64,000 nt of DNA from contig NZ_CP046565.1 in NCBI RefSeq assembly GCF_012769535.1, positions 1,440,501 through 1,504,500 on the forward strand, read 5' to 3'. The notes under the pieces were generated by a model that saw only the letters and a list, made by a program, of their open reading frames with translations, searched no databases and was not told where the DNA came from. Made by a program: the position numbers and the translations under genes. The first letter of the stretch is position 1; the number at the start of each line of letters is the position of its first letter. Positions 37,206-46,646 of this stretch are shown piece after piece. This stretch comes from Methylococcus geothermalis (GTDB lineage: Bacteria; Pseudomonadota; Gammaproteobacteria; Methylococcales; Methylococcaceae).

Positions 37206-37763
37206 TCAGGCGTCGCGCCACTTGATCGAACAGCCCATGCTGGGGAACTGTTCCGCCGGCCCCTTGCCGGTCCTGGCCACCTGCTTCATGGCCTCGTAAA
37301 GGTCGCGGCGGGTGTCCGGCGGCGCGGCCTCCTTGCGGCTGGCGTCGAGCCGACCGCGGTATTGCAGTTCGAGATCGGCGTTGTAGCCGAAGAAATCCGG
37401 CGTGCAGACGGCACCGTAGGCCTTGGCGACCGCCTGGGTTTCGTCCAGCAGGTAAGGAAAGGGGTAGGCCAGTTCCGCGGCGACCTTCTTCATATTCTCG
37501 AACGAATCTTCCGGATAGTCGGTCGGATCGTTGGACATGATCGCCACCGTGCCGATGCCGAGGGCCTGGAGGTCTCTGGCGTCGCGCACCAGGCGGTCCT
37601 GCACCGCCTTGACGTAGGGGCAATGGTTGCAGATGAACATGACCAGCAGGCCTTTGGGGCCGCGGCATTGCTCCAGCGTCCAGGTCTTCCCGTCGACGCC
37701 TGGCAGGGCGAAATCGATGGCTTTTTGGCCGAATTCACACACAGGGGTTTCTGTTCTTACCAT
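37206..37763 (-). CDS. Thioredoxin-like (AhpC/TSA-fold) protein
   Basis: A 185-residue redoxin. The thioredoxin fold carries the active site FICNHCPYVKAV (Cys-x2-Cys). DFALPGVDGKTW is typical of the peroxiredoxin-like N-terminus, and TPDFFGYNADLELQYRGRLD has the cis-Pro region. It has no signal peptide, so it is cytoplasmic. The family is widespread and poorly characterised; a thiol-disulfide reductase or peroxidase role is inferred. It is located between ubiB and pgk. Confidence 0.85.
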   Translation of the reverse strand: MVRTETPVCEFGQKAIDFALPGVDGKTWTLEQCRGPKGLLVMFICNHCPYVKAVQDRLVRDARDLQALGIGTVAIMSNDPTDYPEDSFENMKKVAAELAYPFPYLLDETQAVAKAYGAVCTPDFFGYNADLELQYRGRLDASRKEAAPPDTRRDLYEAMKQVARTGKGPAEQFPSMGCSIKWRDA

Positions 37764-37831
37764 GTCGGCAGGCTCTGAAATTTAGGGTTTTCCGCATGAT
37801 ACCAGACATCGCCCGGAGCGCCTGCACCGTT

Positions 37832-39460
37832 TCAGCGCAGGGTCCAGGCATAGGTGAACAGGCCCAAGCCGAGCGCCGCCAGCAGCCAGACCAGTGCCGA
37901 CTGGGCGAAGGCGGTGCCCAGGATCGCGGCGCTCAGGACCAGCGAACCGCCGCCGATGCCGCCCAGGATGCGGCGCTGCCCCTGGCGGACTTCCCGGCTC
38001 AGGGCGCGCAGTTCGTCCGAGCGGATAGGGAGTTCGAGCCTGCCGTTCACCGCGCGGTCCAGCGCCTGGTAGCCCAAGCCCGGCACTTCCGGCCACTGCT
38101 GGGCCCATTCGGGAAGCTTGGCGCCCAGCTTCTTGACCGTGGACTTCGGTCCCCGGTCTTCCTGGAACCAGTGTTCGAGGAAAGGTTTGGCCGTCTGCCA
38201 GAGATCGAGTTCGGGGTAGAGTTCCCTTCCCAAGCCTTCGATGTTGAGGAGGGTCTTCTGCAGCAGCACCAATTGGGGCTGCACTTCCATGTCGAAGCGC
38301 CGGGCCACCTGGAACAGCCGCAGCAGCACCTGGCCGTAGGAGATTTCCTTCAGCGGCTTCTCGAAGATCGGTTCGCTGACGCTGCGGATGGCCGATTCGA
38401 ATTCCTCGATCCGGGTGGTGCGCGGCACCCAGCCGGATTCGACGTGCATCTCGGCGACGCGGCGGTAGTCCCGGTTGAAGAAGGCCAGGAAATTCTCCGC
38501 GACGTAGTACTGGTCGGCCTTGGAGATGCTGCCGACGATGCCGAAATCGACCGCGATGTAGCGCGCATCGGGGGTGGCGAAGATATTGCCGGGATGCATG
38601 TCGGCATGGAAGAAGCTGTCGCGGAACACCTGGGTGAAGAAGATTTCCACTCCGCGTTCGGCCAGCAGCTTGAGGTCGACGCCTTCACGCCTGAGCTGTG
38701 CGATGTCGCCGATGGGGATGCCGGCGATGCGCTCCATCACCATCACGTCGCGACGGGTGTAATCCCAGTAGACCTTGGGGATGTAGAGAATCTCGGAAGT
38801 CTCGAAGCGGCGCCGGATCTCGGCGGCGTTGGCGGCTTCCCGCACCAGGTCCAGTTCGTCGAGGATGGTCTTCTCGAATTCGGCGACGACCTCGGTCGGG
38901 CGGAGCCGTCGGGCGTCCGGCCAGAACCGGTGGGCCATGCCGGCCAAGGCATAGAGCAGTTCGATGTCCGCCTCGATGCGTTTCTGGACGCCGGGCCGCA
39001 GCACCTTGACCACGACGTCCTCGCCGCTGTGCAGCCGGGCGGCATGCACCTGGGCGACCGAGGCCGAGGCGAGCGGCTCCTCGTCGAAGAACCGGAACAG
39101 CGTCCCGACCGGCTGGCCCAAAGCGGCTTCGATCATCCGGCGGGCCTCGAGGCCGGGGAAGGGAGGCACGCGGTCCTGCAGCTTGACCAGTTCCTCGCCG
39201 ATGTCGTCGGGCAGCAGGTCCCGGCGGGTCGAGAGTGTCTGGCCGAATTTGACGAAAATCGGCCCGAGTTCCTCCAGCGCCTGGCGGATGCGCACCGCGC
39301 GCGGCGCTTCGAGGTTGCGAGCGCGCAGCCCCGCCGGGAAACGGGCGGCATAGCGCAGCGGGCGGTACAGATGGGTGGCTTCGACCAGTTCGTCGAGTCC
39401 GTGGCGGACCAGGACCTGCTGGATGTGCAGTAAGCGGCTGACGAGTCGGATCGGGATCAC
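37832..39460 (-). CDS. ubiB: Ubiquinone biosynthesis regulatory protein kinase-like UbiB
   Basis: ABC1/ADCK-type atypical kinase needed for coenzyme Q synthesis; 542 residues. The KxGQ motif is [19 protein letters not shown] and the alanine-type nucleotide loop is [24 protein letters not shown] is the catalytic loop and VDFGIVGSI the DFG-like motif. Two C-terminal membrane helices (about 495-540) anchor it. GTG start in a GTGA overlap with ubiJ. Confidence 0.96.
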   Translation of the reverse strand: MIPIRLVSRLLHIQQVLVRHGLDELVEATHLYRPLRYAARFPAGLRARNLEAPRAVRIRQALEELGPIFVKFGQTLSTRRDLLPDDIGEELVKLQDRVPPFPGLEARRMIEAALGQPVGTLFRFFDEEPLASASVAQVHAARLHSGEDVVVKVLRPGVQKRIEADIELLYALAGMAHRFWPDARRLRPTEVVAEFEKTILDELDLVREAANAAEIRRRFETSEILYIPKVYWDYTRRDVMVMERIAGIPIGDIAQLRREGVDLKLLAERGVEIFFTQVFRDSFFHADMHPGNIFATPDARYIAVDFGIVGSISKADQYYVAENFLAFFNRDYRRVAEMHVESGWVPRTTRIEEFESAIRSVSEPIFEKPLKEISYGQVLLRLFQVARRFDMEVQPQLVLLQKTLLNIEGLGRELYPELDLWQTAKPFLEHWFQEDRGPKSTVKKLGAKLPEWAQQWPEVPGLGYQALDRAVNGRLELPIRSDELRALSREVRQGQRRILGGIGGGSLVLSAAILGTAFAQSALVWLLAALGLGLFTYAWTLR

Positions 39461-40119
39461 GGCGTTTTCGGCTGAAGGTGGCGGGGGGCGGCATGCAGCG
39501 TTTTTTCGAGACGGGCAAGCCGGGCTTCCAGCCGTGCGACGCCGTCGCGCAGCTGGTCGACCGCCGTGTACATGGCATCGGCCTCGGGGCCGGCGGGGAC
39601 GATCCGGGTCTCCTCCTGCAGTAGTTCGCGGAGGTCCAGGCGCACGCTGGTGCCGACGTCGGCGCTCCAGCTCTGGAGCATCCGCCCCGCGTCGGCGATT
39701 TCCCTGGCCGCCGGTGGTCCCAGATAGCGTCCGATGATCGCTTCCCAGGGGATATCGAGGTCTTTCAATAATTCGGAAAACTTGCGCGCGGTTTCGGTAT
39801 CGCCCTCCAGCACCAGTGATCCGGCCGTGCCGGGGCCGACGTTGTCCCGGCTCAGCGCCATCCGCGCCAGCGTCAGGGGGGAGCCCGCGATCACGGCGTC
39901 GGGCGTGGCCGTGCTTTCCCGCAGCACCTGGATGCCGTCGGGGGTGGGGCAGAACAAGAGGCCGAGGCCGGGGGGCGTCAGCACCAAAGCAACGGATTTG
40001 CCGGCGAGTGCCTCCAGCCGCATGCGGCTCGATGCACCCAAGGCGACATAGCGCGACAAGGCCTTCTCCAGGGCGCCGCTCAAGGCGGCCGCGAGCAGGA
40101 GTTTCAGGGTCCCGGCCAT
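39457..40119 (-). CDS. ubiJ: Ubiquinone biosynthesis accessory factor UbiJ
   Basis: SCP2-domain lipid-binding protein of the Ubi metabolon, 220 residues. The N-terminal SCP2 domain (about 15-115) includes ITGSP-like [13 protein letters not shown] and [15 protein letters not shown]. The C-terminus is a predicted coiled coil ([19 protein letters not shown]). It sits between ubiE and ubiB in the canonical order, two bases after the ubiE stop. Confidence 0.93.
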   Translation of the reverse strand: MAGTLKLLLAAALSGALEKALSRYVALGASSRMRLEALAGKSVALVLTPPGLGLLFCPTPDGIQVLRESTATPDAVIAGSPLTLARMALSRDNVGPGTAGSLVLEGDTETARKFSELLKDLDIPWEAIIGRYLGPPAAREIADAGRMLQSWSADVGTSVRLDLRELLQEETRIVPAGPEADAMYTAVDQLRDGVARLEARLARLEKTLHAAPRHLQPKTP

Positions 40120-40121
40120 GC

Positions 40122-40868
40122 TCAGAGCTTGTAGCCCCGGTGCACGGCGACGATGCCCTGCATCAGGTCGAAGTATTCGCAGCGCTCGAAGCCGGCCTGC
40201 TGCATCATGGCCTTGAGTTGCTCCTGATTGGGGTGCATGCGGATCGACTCGGCCAGGTAGCGGTAGCTCTCGCTGTCGTTCGCGACGAGCTTGCCCAGGA
40301 ACGGCAGCACCTTGAACGAGTACAGGTCGTAGGCCTTCTTGAGCAGTTCGTTGTGGACCTCGGAGAATTCCAGCACGATGACCCGTCCCCCCGGCTTCAG
40401 GGCGCGGTACATGGACTTCAAGGCTTCTTCCTTGTGGGTGACGTTGCGCAGGCCGAAGCCGATGCTGATGCAGTCGAAGCTGTTGTCCGGAAAGGGCAGT
40501 TTTTCCGCGTCGATCTGGGCGTAAGCCACCGATTCGGCGAGGCCTTCGTCGATGATGCGGTCGCGGCCGCGCCCCAGCATTTCCGCGTTGATGTCGGACA
40601 GCACCACGAATCCCTTGGCGCCGACGCGCCTGCGGAACAGGGCCGTCAGGTCGCCGGTGCCGCCGGCCAGGTCCAGCACCTTCTCGCCGTAGCGGACATG
40701 TGCCAGATCGACCGCGATCCGTTTCCAGATGCGGTGGACGCCCATCGACATCAGGTCGTTCATGACGTCGTACTTGCCGGCGACGGAGTCGAACACGGCG
40801 CGGACCATGCTCGCTTTTTCGCCCTCGGGCACGGTGCGGAAGCCGAAGTGGGTGGTATTGTCGCTCAT
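40122..40868 (-). CDS. ubiE: Ubiquinone/menaquinone C-methyltransferase
   Basis: SAM-dependent methyltransferase acting on the quinone ring; 248 residues. [20 protein letters not shown] starts it. [18 protein letters not shown] is the UbiE signature, [15 protein letters not shown] the SAM motif I, and [19 protein letters not shown] and [10 protein letters not shown] the following core motifs. It heads ubiE-ubiJ-ubiB and follows the DUF971 gene by 33 bases. Confidence 0.97.
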   Translation of the reverse strand: MSDNTTHFGFRTVPEGEKASMVRAVFDSVAGKYDVMNDLMSMGVHRIWKRIAVDLAHVRYGEKVLDLAGGTGDLTALFRRRVGAKGFVVLSDINAEMLGRGRDRIIDEGLAESVAYAQIDAEKLPFPDNSFDCISIGFGLRNVTHKEEALKSMYRALKPGGRVIVLEFSEVHNELLKKAYDLYSFKVLPFLGKLVANDSESYRYLAESIRMHPNQEQLKAMMQQAGFERCEYFDLMQGIVAVHRGYKL

Positions 40869-40901
40869 GCGTATTCTCGAAAAAGGACTTAAGGCGTTAG
40901 G

Positions 40902-41267
40902 TCAGTGGCCGGTTTTGCGGCTGCAGCCCGCCGCCGAGACTTTGCCGAGGTACTCGCGCCACAGGGTGGTGTAGTGACGGCCGAGGTCGTACAGCAGCTT
41001 CCAGGTATAGATGCCGGTGTCGTGGCCGTCGCTGAAGGTCGGCTTGATGCCGTAGTTGCCGACCGGATCGATGGCCGTGATGGTCACGTCTTCCTTGTTC
41101 AGCTGCAGGGTTTCCTGCCCGGGACCGTGGCCGCGCACTTCCGCCGAGGGCGAATACACACGCAGGTATTCGCAGGGCAGTTCGAAGCGGCTGCCGTCGT
41201 CGAAGGATACTTCGAGCAGCCGGCTCTCCCGGTGCAGGGTGATGGCTAAGGGGGTCGGATCGCTCAT
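40902..41267 (-). CDS. DUF971 (GBBH-like N-terminal domain) protein
   Basis: A 121-residue stand-alone version of the N-terminal domain of gamma-butyrobetaine hydroxylase. RLLEVSFDDGSRFELPCEYLR in part and IDPVGNYGIKPTFSDGHDTGIYTW are the conserved segments, with Cys and His residues that hold zinc in related domains. The function is unknown; this gene between hslU and ubiE is conserved across proteobacteria. Start at 41267, two bases after the hslU stop. The longer frame lies in hslU and is rejected. Confidence 0.9.
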   Translation of the reverse strand: MSDPTPLAITLHRESRLLEVSFDDGSRFELPCEYLRVYSPSAEVRGHGPGQETLQLNKEDVTITAIDPVGNYGIKPTFSDGHDTGIYTWKLLYDLGRHYTTLWREYLGKVSAAGCSRKTGH

Positions 41268-41269
41268 GG

Positions 41270-42592
41270 TCACAGGATGTAGCGGCTGAGGTCTTCGTCC
41301 TGAGCCAGGGAGCCCAGGTGGGCGTCGACGTAGGCTGCGTCGATCGTGATGCTGTGGCCCGCGCGGTCTGGCGCGTCGAAGGAGATTTCTTCCAGCAGGC
41401 GCTCCAATACCGTGTGCAGCCGGCGGGCGCCGATGTTCTCGGTGCGCTCGTTCACCTCCCAACTGATCTGGGCGATGCGGCGGATGGCGCTGTCGGCGAA
41501 TTCCAGGTTGACGCCTTCGGTCGCCAGCAAGGCGGTGTATTGCGCGGTCAGCGAGGCGTCCGGCTCGGTGAGGATGCGCACGAAGTCGTCGGCCGACAGC
41601 GGGCTCAGCTCCACACGGATCGGAAACCGCCCCTGCAGCTCCGGGATCAGATCGGACGGCTTGGCCAGATGGAAGGCCCCGGAAGCGATGAACAGGATAT
41701 GGTCAGTGCGGATGGCGCCGTACTTGGTGCTGACGGTGCTGCCTTCGACCAGCGGCAGCAAGTCGCGCTGCACGCCTTCGCGGGAAATGTCCGGACCGCC
41801 GTATTCGCCGCGCTTGCAGATCTTGTCCAGCTCGTCGAGGAAGACGATGCCGTTCTGCTCCACCGCCTGGACGGCCCGCAGCTTGATCTCTTCCTCGTTG
41901 ACCATTTTCCCTGCCTCTTCTTCCTTGAGGAGCTTGAGCGCATCCCCAACCCGCAGCTTGCGGTTCTTCGTGCGCCCCGACTGCATGTTCTGGAACAGGT
42001 TCTGCAACTGGCTGCTCATTTCTTCGAGGCCGGGCGGCGCCATGATCTCCACACCGATCGGGGCGGCCGAGACGTCGATTTCGATCTCCTTGTCGTCCAG
42101 TTCGCCGCTGCGCAGCTTCTGCCGGAACTTCTGCCGCGCCGGCGAATCGCCCTCCTCGTCGGCGTTCCAGGTGCTGGCGTGCGGCACCAGCACGTCGAGC
42201 ACGCGCTCTTCGGCGGCGGCCTCGGCCCGGCTCTGCACCTTGGCCATTTCGGCCTGGCGGATCATCTTGATCGCCGCATCGATCAGGTCGCGGATGATGG
42301 ATTCGACGTCGCGGCCGACATAGCCGACTTCGGTGAACTTGGTCGCCTCGATCTTGATGAATGGCGCGTTGGCCAGCCGGGCCAGGCGGCGGGCGATCTC
42401 GGTCTTGCCGACGCCGGTCGGGCCGATCATCAGGATGTTCTTGGGCGTGATCTCGTCCCTCAGCGGCTGGCCGATGTTGGCCCGGCGCCAGCGGTTGCGC
42501 AGCGCGATGGCGACGGCGCGTTTGGCCTCGGCCTGGCCGACGATGTGCTTGTCCAGTTCGTGGACGATTTCGCGGGGAGTCATCTGGCTCAT
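41270..42592 (-). CDS. hslU: ATP-dependent protease ATPase subunit HslU
   Basis: AAA+ unfoldase that feeds HslV; 440 residues. [20 protein letters not shown] opens it. Walker A is [17 protein letters not shown], the pore loop GYVGRD, Walker [13 protein letters not shown], and sensor 2 region [17 protein letters not shown]. An I-domain spans about 110-245. The C-terminus ends in RYIL, used to dock into HslV. Its ATG overlaps the hslV stop (ATGA). Confidence 0.97.
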   Translation of the reverse strand: MSQMTPREIVHELDKHIVGQAEAKRAVAIALRNRWRRANIGQPLRDEITPKNILMIGPTGVGKTEIARRLARLANAPFIKIEATKFTEVGYVGRDVESIIRDLIDAAIKMIRQAEMAKVQSRAEAAAEERVLDVLVPHASTWNADEEGDSPARQKFRQKLRSGELDDKEIEIDVSAAPIGVEIMAPPGLEEMSSQLQNLFQNMQSGRTKNRKLRVGDALKLLKEEEAGKMVNEEEIKLRAVQAVEQNGIVFLDELDKICKRGEYGGPDISREGVQRDLLPLVEGSTVSTKYGAIRTDHILFIASGAFHLAKPSDLIPELQGRFPIRVELSPLSADDFVRILTEPDASLTAQYTALLATEGVNLEFADSAIRRIAQISWEVNERTENIGARRLHTVLERLLEEISFDAPDRAGHSITIDAAYVDAHLGSLAQDEDLSRYIL

Positions 42593-43152
42593 GCTGGGGT
42601 ACTGGAATTCTGCGCGATCTCGAGTTCTTCGATGGTCAGATTGCGGTTGGTGTAAATGCAGATGTCGGCCGCGATGTTGAGCGAACGCTCGACGATGTCG
42701 CGGGCACCCAGTTCGGTGTTTTCGAGCAGGGCGCGGGCCGCCGACTGGGCAAACGGGCCGCCCGAGCCGATGGCGATCAGGCCGTTCTCCGGCTCGATGA
42801 CGTCGCCATTGCCGGAAATGATGAGCGAGGCTTTGTCGTCGGCGATGGCCAGCAAGGCTTCCAGCCGGCGCAGCATGCGGTCGGTGCGCCAATCCTTGAC
42901 CAGTTCCACCGCGGCTTTGGTGAGGTTGCCACGATGCTTTTCCAGCTGGTTTTCGAAGCGCTCGAACAGGGTGAAGGCGTCCGCCGTGGCGCCGGCGAAA
43001 CCGGCCAGCACCCGTCCGTTATAGAGGCGCCGCACCTTGCGGGCATTGCCCTTCATTACCGTGTTGCCGAGCGTGACCTGGCCGTCGCCGCCGATCACTA
43101 CCTGGTTGCCCCGGCGGACGGAGACGATGGTTGTGCCGTGAAAATCTTCCAC
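42589..43152 (-). CDS. hslV: ATP-dependent protease subunit HslV
   Basis: Threonine peptidase of the HslVU complex, 187 residues. The GTG at 43152 gives [15 protein letters not shown]; the catalytic Thr becomes N-terminal after removal of a short propeptide ending at Gly6. [15 protein letters not shown] and [17 protein letters not shown] are family signatures. The frame is open 18 codons further up, but that stretch does not resemble HslV. No clear ribosome site precedes the GTG, so the exact start is the least certain point. Confidence 0.95.
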   Translation of the reverse strand: MEDFHGTTIVSVRRGNQVVIGGDGQVTLGNTVMKGNARKVRRLYNGRVLAGFAGATADAFTLFERFENQLEKHRGNLTKAAVELVKDWRTDRMLRRLEALLAIADDKASLIISGNGDVIEPENGLIAIGSGGPFAQSAARALLENTELGARDIVERSLNIAADICIYTNRNLTIEELEIAQNSSTPA

Positions 43153-43221
43153 AGGATTTCTAAAGTCGTGGGTGAAACATCGGCATTCTATACGAATGCG
43201 CAACAATCGTCCGTGTGGCGT

Positions 43222-44976
43222 TTACTTTAAGGGTTCCGAACGGCTCCGGAGGAATTCGACGACGTTTTCGATCCCGATCTGCTGGCTGTCTGCGTCTCGG
43301 CGCCCCTTGTATTCCAGGGTGCCGGCGTCCAGTCCGCGCTCACTGACGACGATGCGATGTGGAATGCCGATCAGCTCCATGTCGGCGAACATCACGCCGG
43401 GGCGGGCCTTGCGGTCATCGTACAGCACCTCGAATCCGGCGGCCGAGAGTTCGGCGTAGAGCCGGTCGGCGGCGACTTGCACGCGCTCGGAGGTCTGCAT
43501 GTTGATCGGGCACAGGGCGACCTGGAATGGCGCCAGGGCTTCCGGCCAGAGGATGCCGCGTTCGTCGTGGTTCTGTTCGATCGCTGCCGCGACCACCCGC
43601 GACACGCCGATGCCGTAGCAGCCCATCACCATGACCTGGCTGCGGCCCTCCTCGTTGAGCACGGTGGCGTTGAGCGCGGCGCTGTACTTGGTGCCGAGCT
43701 GGAAAATGTGGCCGACTTCGATGCCGCGGGCGATGCTCAAGACCCCTAAGCCGTCCGGACTGGGGTCGCCCTCGACCACGTTGCGGAGGTCGCGCAGATA
43801 CTCGTCCTGCGGGAGCGGCAGGTCGCGCTCCCAGTTGACCCCGGTGAAGTGGAAGCCGGCCTCGTTGGCGCCGCAGACGAAATCGCTCATCGCGGCCACG
43901 GCGCGGTCGGCATAGACTGGGCCGAAAGCGGCCTCGGCCGGCAGGTTCAGCGGACCGATGTAGCCGGGACGGCAGCCCATGTGGCGCTCGATCTCGTCCT
44001 CGCTGGCGAAGCGGAACCGGCCCAGCACCTTGCCCAGCTTGATCTCGTTCAGCTCGTGGTCGCCGCGCAGCAGGACCTTCACGAACACGTCCCGGTCCAG
44101 GCCGTCGGCATCGACGATGGTCTGCATGACGGCGATGGTCTTGAGGATTTTGTCGGCGGGAACCCCGAGGAATTCGCTCACCTCGGCGATGGTTTTCTTG
44201 CCCGGCGTCTCGACCTTGAGCAGCTCGGCGGTTGGAGCCGAACGTGGCGTTGCGGGCGCCACGGCCTCGGCCTGTTCGATGTTGGCGGCGTAATCGCTGG
44301 CCGTGGAGAAGGCGATGGCATCCTCGCCGGAATCGGCCAGCACATGGAACTCGTGCGAATGGCTGCCGCCGATGGCGCCGGTGTCGGCCAGGACGGGGCG
44401 GAATTTCAGGCCCAGCCGGCTGAAGATGTTGCTGTAAGCCAGATACATGGCGTCGTAGGTCTGGGCCAGCGACTCGTTGTCCAGATGGAAGGAATAGGCA
44501 TCCTTCATGAGGAATTCGCGCGCCCGCATCACGCCGAAGCGCGGCCGGATCTCGTCGCGGAATTTGGTCTGGATCTGGTAGAAATTGACCGGGAGCTGTT
44601 TGTAGCTCTTCAGCTCGTTGCGGGCCAGATCGGTGATGATTTCCTCATGGGTCGGGCCCAGGCAGAACGCCCGGTCGTGGCGGTCATTGATGCGCGCCAG
44701 CTCCGGTCCGTACTGCTCCCAGCGTCCCGACTCCTGCCACAGCTCGGCCGGCTGCACCACCGGCATCAGCACTTCCAGTGCCCCGGCCCGGTCCATCTCC
44801 TCGCGCACCACCCGCTCGACCTTGCGCAAGACCTTCAATCCCAGCGGCAGCCAAGTGTAGAGCCCGGCCGCCAGCTTCCGGATCAGGCCGGCGCGCAGCA
44901 TGAGCTGATGGCTGACGATCTCGGCGTCGGACGGGGTTTCCTTGAGGGTGTTCAGGGGGAACTGGGAGGTGCGCAT
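43222..44976 (-). CDS. proS: Proline--tRNA ligase
   Basis: Class II prolyl-tRNA synthetase of the bacterial type, 584 residues. Motif 2 and 3 regions: [41 protein letters not shown] in part, and [20 protein letters not shown]. Between them lies the INS editing domain (about 225-400), which clears mischarged alanyl-tRNA. The C-terminal anticodon domain starts [10 protein letters not shown]. The ATG gives [13 protein letters not shown], the canonical start. Confidence 0.97.
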   Translation of the reverse strand: MRTSQFPLNTLKETPSDAEIVSHQLMLRAGLIRKLAAGLYTWLPLGLKVLRKVERVVREEMDRAGALEVLMPVVQPAELWQESGRWEQYGPELARINDRHDRAFCLGPTHEEIITDLARNELKSYKQLPVNFYQIQTKFRDEIRPRFGVMRAREFLMKDAYSFHLDNESLAQTYDAMYLAYSNIFSRLGLKFRPVLADTGAIGGSHSHEFHVLADSGEDAIAFSTASDYAANIEQAEAVAPATPRSAPTAELLKVETPGKKTIAEVSEFLGVPADKILKTIAVMQTIVDADGLDRDVFVKVLLRGDHELNEIKLGKVLGRFRFASEDEIERHMGCRPGYIGPLNLPAEAAFGPVYADRAVAAMSDFVCGANEAGFHFTGVNWERDLPLPQDEYLRDLRNVVEGDPSPDGLGVLSIARGIEVGHIFQLGTKYSAALNATVLNEEGRSQVMVMGCYGIGVSRVVAAAIEQNHDERGILWPEALAPFQVALCPINMQTSERVQVAADRLYAELSAAGFEVLYDDRKARPGVMFADMELIGIPHRIVVSERGLDAGTLEYKGRRDADSQQIGIENVVEFLRSRSEPLK

Positions 44977-45218
44977 GGGGAAGTATCTAGGCGGCTGGAA
45001 AATTTTTTATTTTATCGATAGATGGCGGATCAAGTCAGCAAGATTTTGGCTGGGCGCGCCGGAGCCGCGATGGGTGCCGCAGCCGCAGACTATGGCGCGC
45101 TCGTCGGTCCGGCATACCGCGCCCGGTACCGTTTGCAGCCAGTCGGCCTGGCAGTCGTCGGTTGCATGGCGGACCGGGTGGGAACGTGCTGCGCCTGGGT
45201 TTCACCGCGGCGCAGAGC
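44977..45218. other. Gap between proS and the DUF504 gene
   Basis: 242 bases. AT-rich at 44999-45022 with a possible proS promoter. The rest is GC-rich; rightward open frames here continue antisense through the DUF504 gene and look like shadows. Confidence 0.5.
45004..45033 (-). promoter_or_regulatory. Candidate proS promoter
   Basis: On the minus strand TTGATC (45033-45028), an 18-bp spacer and TAAAAA (45009-45004), about 30 bases upstream of the proS ATG. Reasonable -35, weaker -10. Confidence 0.4.
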
Positions 45219-45473
45219 TCAATGGGTTCGCTGCCAGATCAGTTCGCCGTTGCGGTACACCTCCTTGATGCGATGCAGAGGGATGGTACGCAACTCGCCC
45301 AAGTGGTCAATCCATTCAAACGCGTTCGGCGGGTCCTCGGGAAACGCCAGTTCTGCAAGCGGCACCTGCACAATGCGGCGCTCGATACGGTCGTAGTAGC
45401 CGATGCGGAATTCCGCGCGGCCGAATTCCGCATCCCAGCGTATGCGATGGAGCAGATCTTGAATCGGTATCAT
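45219..45473 (-). CDS. DUF504 / MJ1316 RNA cyclic-group end recognition domain protein
   Basis: An 84-residue single-domain protein matching the DUF504 (MJ1316) pattern: MIPIQDLLHRIRWDAEFG, FRIGYYDRIERRIVQVPL, then GELRTIPLHRIKEVYRNGEL and IW near the end. The Pfam domain is annotated as recognising RNA 2',3'-cyclic phosphate ends and is tied to RNA repair. The domain is commoner in archaea and is fused to other modules elsewhere. Here it stands alone; no ligase or phosphodiesterase is adjacent. The ribosome site is weak. Confidence 0.8.
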   Translation of the reverse strand: MIPIQDLLHRIRWDAEFGRAEFRIGYYDRIERRIVQVPLAELAFPEDPPNAFEWIDHLGELRTIPLHRIKEVYRNGELIWQRTH

Positions 45474-45591
45474 GGCTGGGAAATTGGTCTTCGACCCGCT
45501 CCGAGATCACAGAGACCGCCGCTAAGCGAACTTTATTCATTGAAGGGCTGAGGCGTTAAGCCTTCGCCATCGTCCCCCGGCGGCATGGTCG

Positions 45592-46110
45592 TCAATGAAT
45601 GTGCATCTCCCGATTGTTGGCCTTATCGCTTCTTTCCAGCAGATATCTGTCCTGATCACCGGGCAGGGGCTTGCCGTCGCCGCTGAGATAGATCAGGGTG
45701 CCTTCGTCCCGGATGGCGAGGCGGCGCGGTGGGGCGTCCTTGTTGGGGGTCAGCACGACCAGGCCGTTTTTGTCATCCCACTGGTATCTGCCTTTTTCGA
45801 AGGACTCCCGGTTTTGCGGCTTTGCGGGCTGGATGACCAGGAGATACCGGTTCTTGTCGTTCAACGACAGGGTCATCTTCAATCCGTTGCAATTTTCTTC
45901 CTGGCACGGCAGGTAGCCGTAAAAGACGCCACGGAATTTGCCCGCTGATTCCTCGGCACCAGCATGTGCCGAATGGTCCATTGCGCCGTGTTGGTTCAGT
46001 TCACGTGCCTTGAGGGCTTTTTCCTGGAGCTCTTTGTCGCTTTCCGCCCCGGCGGGCGGGATCGCGCTAAGTAGCGCGCCGAAAACGAGGAAGGGGACCT
46101 GCTTGATCAT
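45592..46110 (-). CDS. NlpE-like periplasmic protein (copper-resistance NlpE N-terminal domain type)
   Basis: A 172-residue exported protein. MIKQVPFLVFGALLSAIPPA is a Sec signal ending near Ala-Gly-Ala; no lipobox Cys is present, unlike E. coli NlpE. A His-containing stretch (HGAMDHSAHAGAEE) is followed by GVFYGYLPCQEENCNGLKM, which resembles the NlpE N-domain FxGxLPCADCxG but with a wider Cys spacing. GTLIYLSGDGKPLPG and RYLLERS close the barrel-like domain. In-frame Met codons at 46131 and 46158 are alternatives. It diverges from a multicopper oxidase, which supports a copper-linked role. Confidence 0.7.
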   Translation of the reverse strand: MIKQVPFLVFGALLSAIPPAGAESDKELQEKALKARELNQHGAMDHSAHAGAEESAGKFRGVFYGYLPCQEENCNGLKMTLSLNDKNRYLLVIQPAKPQNRESFEKGRYQWDDKNGLVVLTPNKDAPPRRLAIRDEGTLIYLSGDGKPLPGDQDRYLLERSDKANNREMHIH

Positions 46111-46646
46111 TTTTCCGTTCAATGTTCGCATATTAGGAATTTCTGGGTATCGGTTCATCCCGCGCCCTCGAGATGCCGAGCGTCCAGGAGCGACGCCCGC
46201 ACCGCGGAGGCGCTGGCGGACACGAAGCCGGCGCAAGGCCGGGCCGCGTTCGCCAACGCTGGATTTTTACACATACTCCTACTTCCAGGGCATAGCCGCC
46301 TGCGCTTGGCCACGCCCGCCGCGCTTTCGTGTCTTGCGCAAGCGGGCACTGATAGCCGGGCGCGCATCTGGCCAGGTCCTGTCGAAGGCGGCGCAGACGA
46401 ATGGATTGGCATCTGTCTACGGGTCGGCGCTCCGCTGAACGATCCGCACGCCTCTGGCAACCTCCAGCCACCGGCCTCCGGGATCGAATGGCGATATCAC
46501 CGGAAACTTATATACAATGCTGCCAAGGGCATCCCGTCCGCCATGCGTGCGGGCGCCCGTCCACCACGAGCCTCCCGGCTGGCGGCGCCCGCAGCAGGAG
46601 AAGGTTCGCCATAACTAGAGCGACCTTGAGGTCGAAAGGAGGGGTT
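46111..46646. other. Divergent intergenic region of the copper-related pair
   Basis: 536 bases with no supported gene. A TATACAAT hexamer-like stretch (46511-46518) could be a -10 for the oxidase, without a clear -35. A perfect dyad sits next to the oxidase ribosome site. A 39-codon leftward frame starting near 46274 has AGGAG only one base from its ATG and is not credible. Confidence 0.55.
46621..46634. promoter_or_regulatory. Perfect dyad beside the multicopper oxidase ribosome site
   Basis: CGACCT-TG-AGGTCG is an exact inverted repeat immediately 5' of AAGGAGGGG. It could be an operator, or an RNA hairpin that affects ribosome access. The CCTTGAGG core resembles half of a MerR-family site but lacks the expected 19-20 bp promoter spacing around it. 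Confidence 0.3.

Noticed and set aside
45022-45396. 124-codon rightward frame in the proS-DUF504 gap
   Set aside because: Its second half is antisense to the DUF504 gene; the first half has no ribosome site and no recognisable domain.
46158-46274. 39-codon leftward frame with AGGAG, checked as a possible small copper peptide
   Set aside because: The AGGAG is one base from the ATG, too close to work, and the peptide has no Cys arrangement like known copper-binding peptides.
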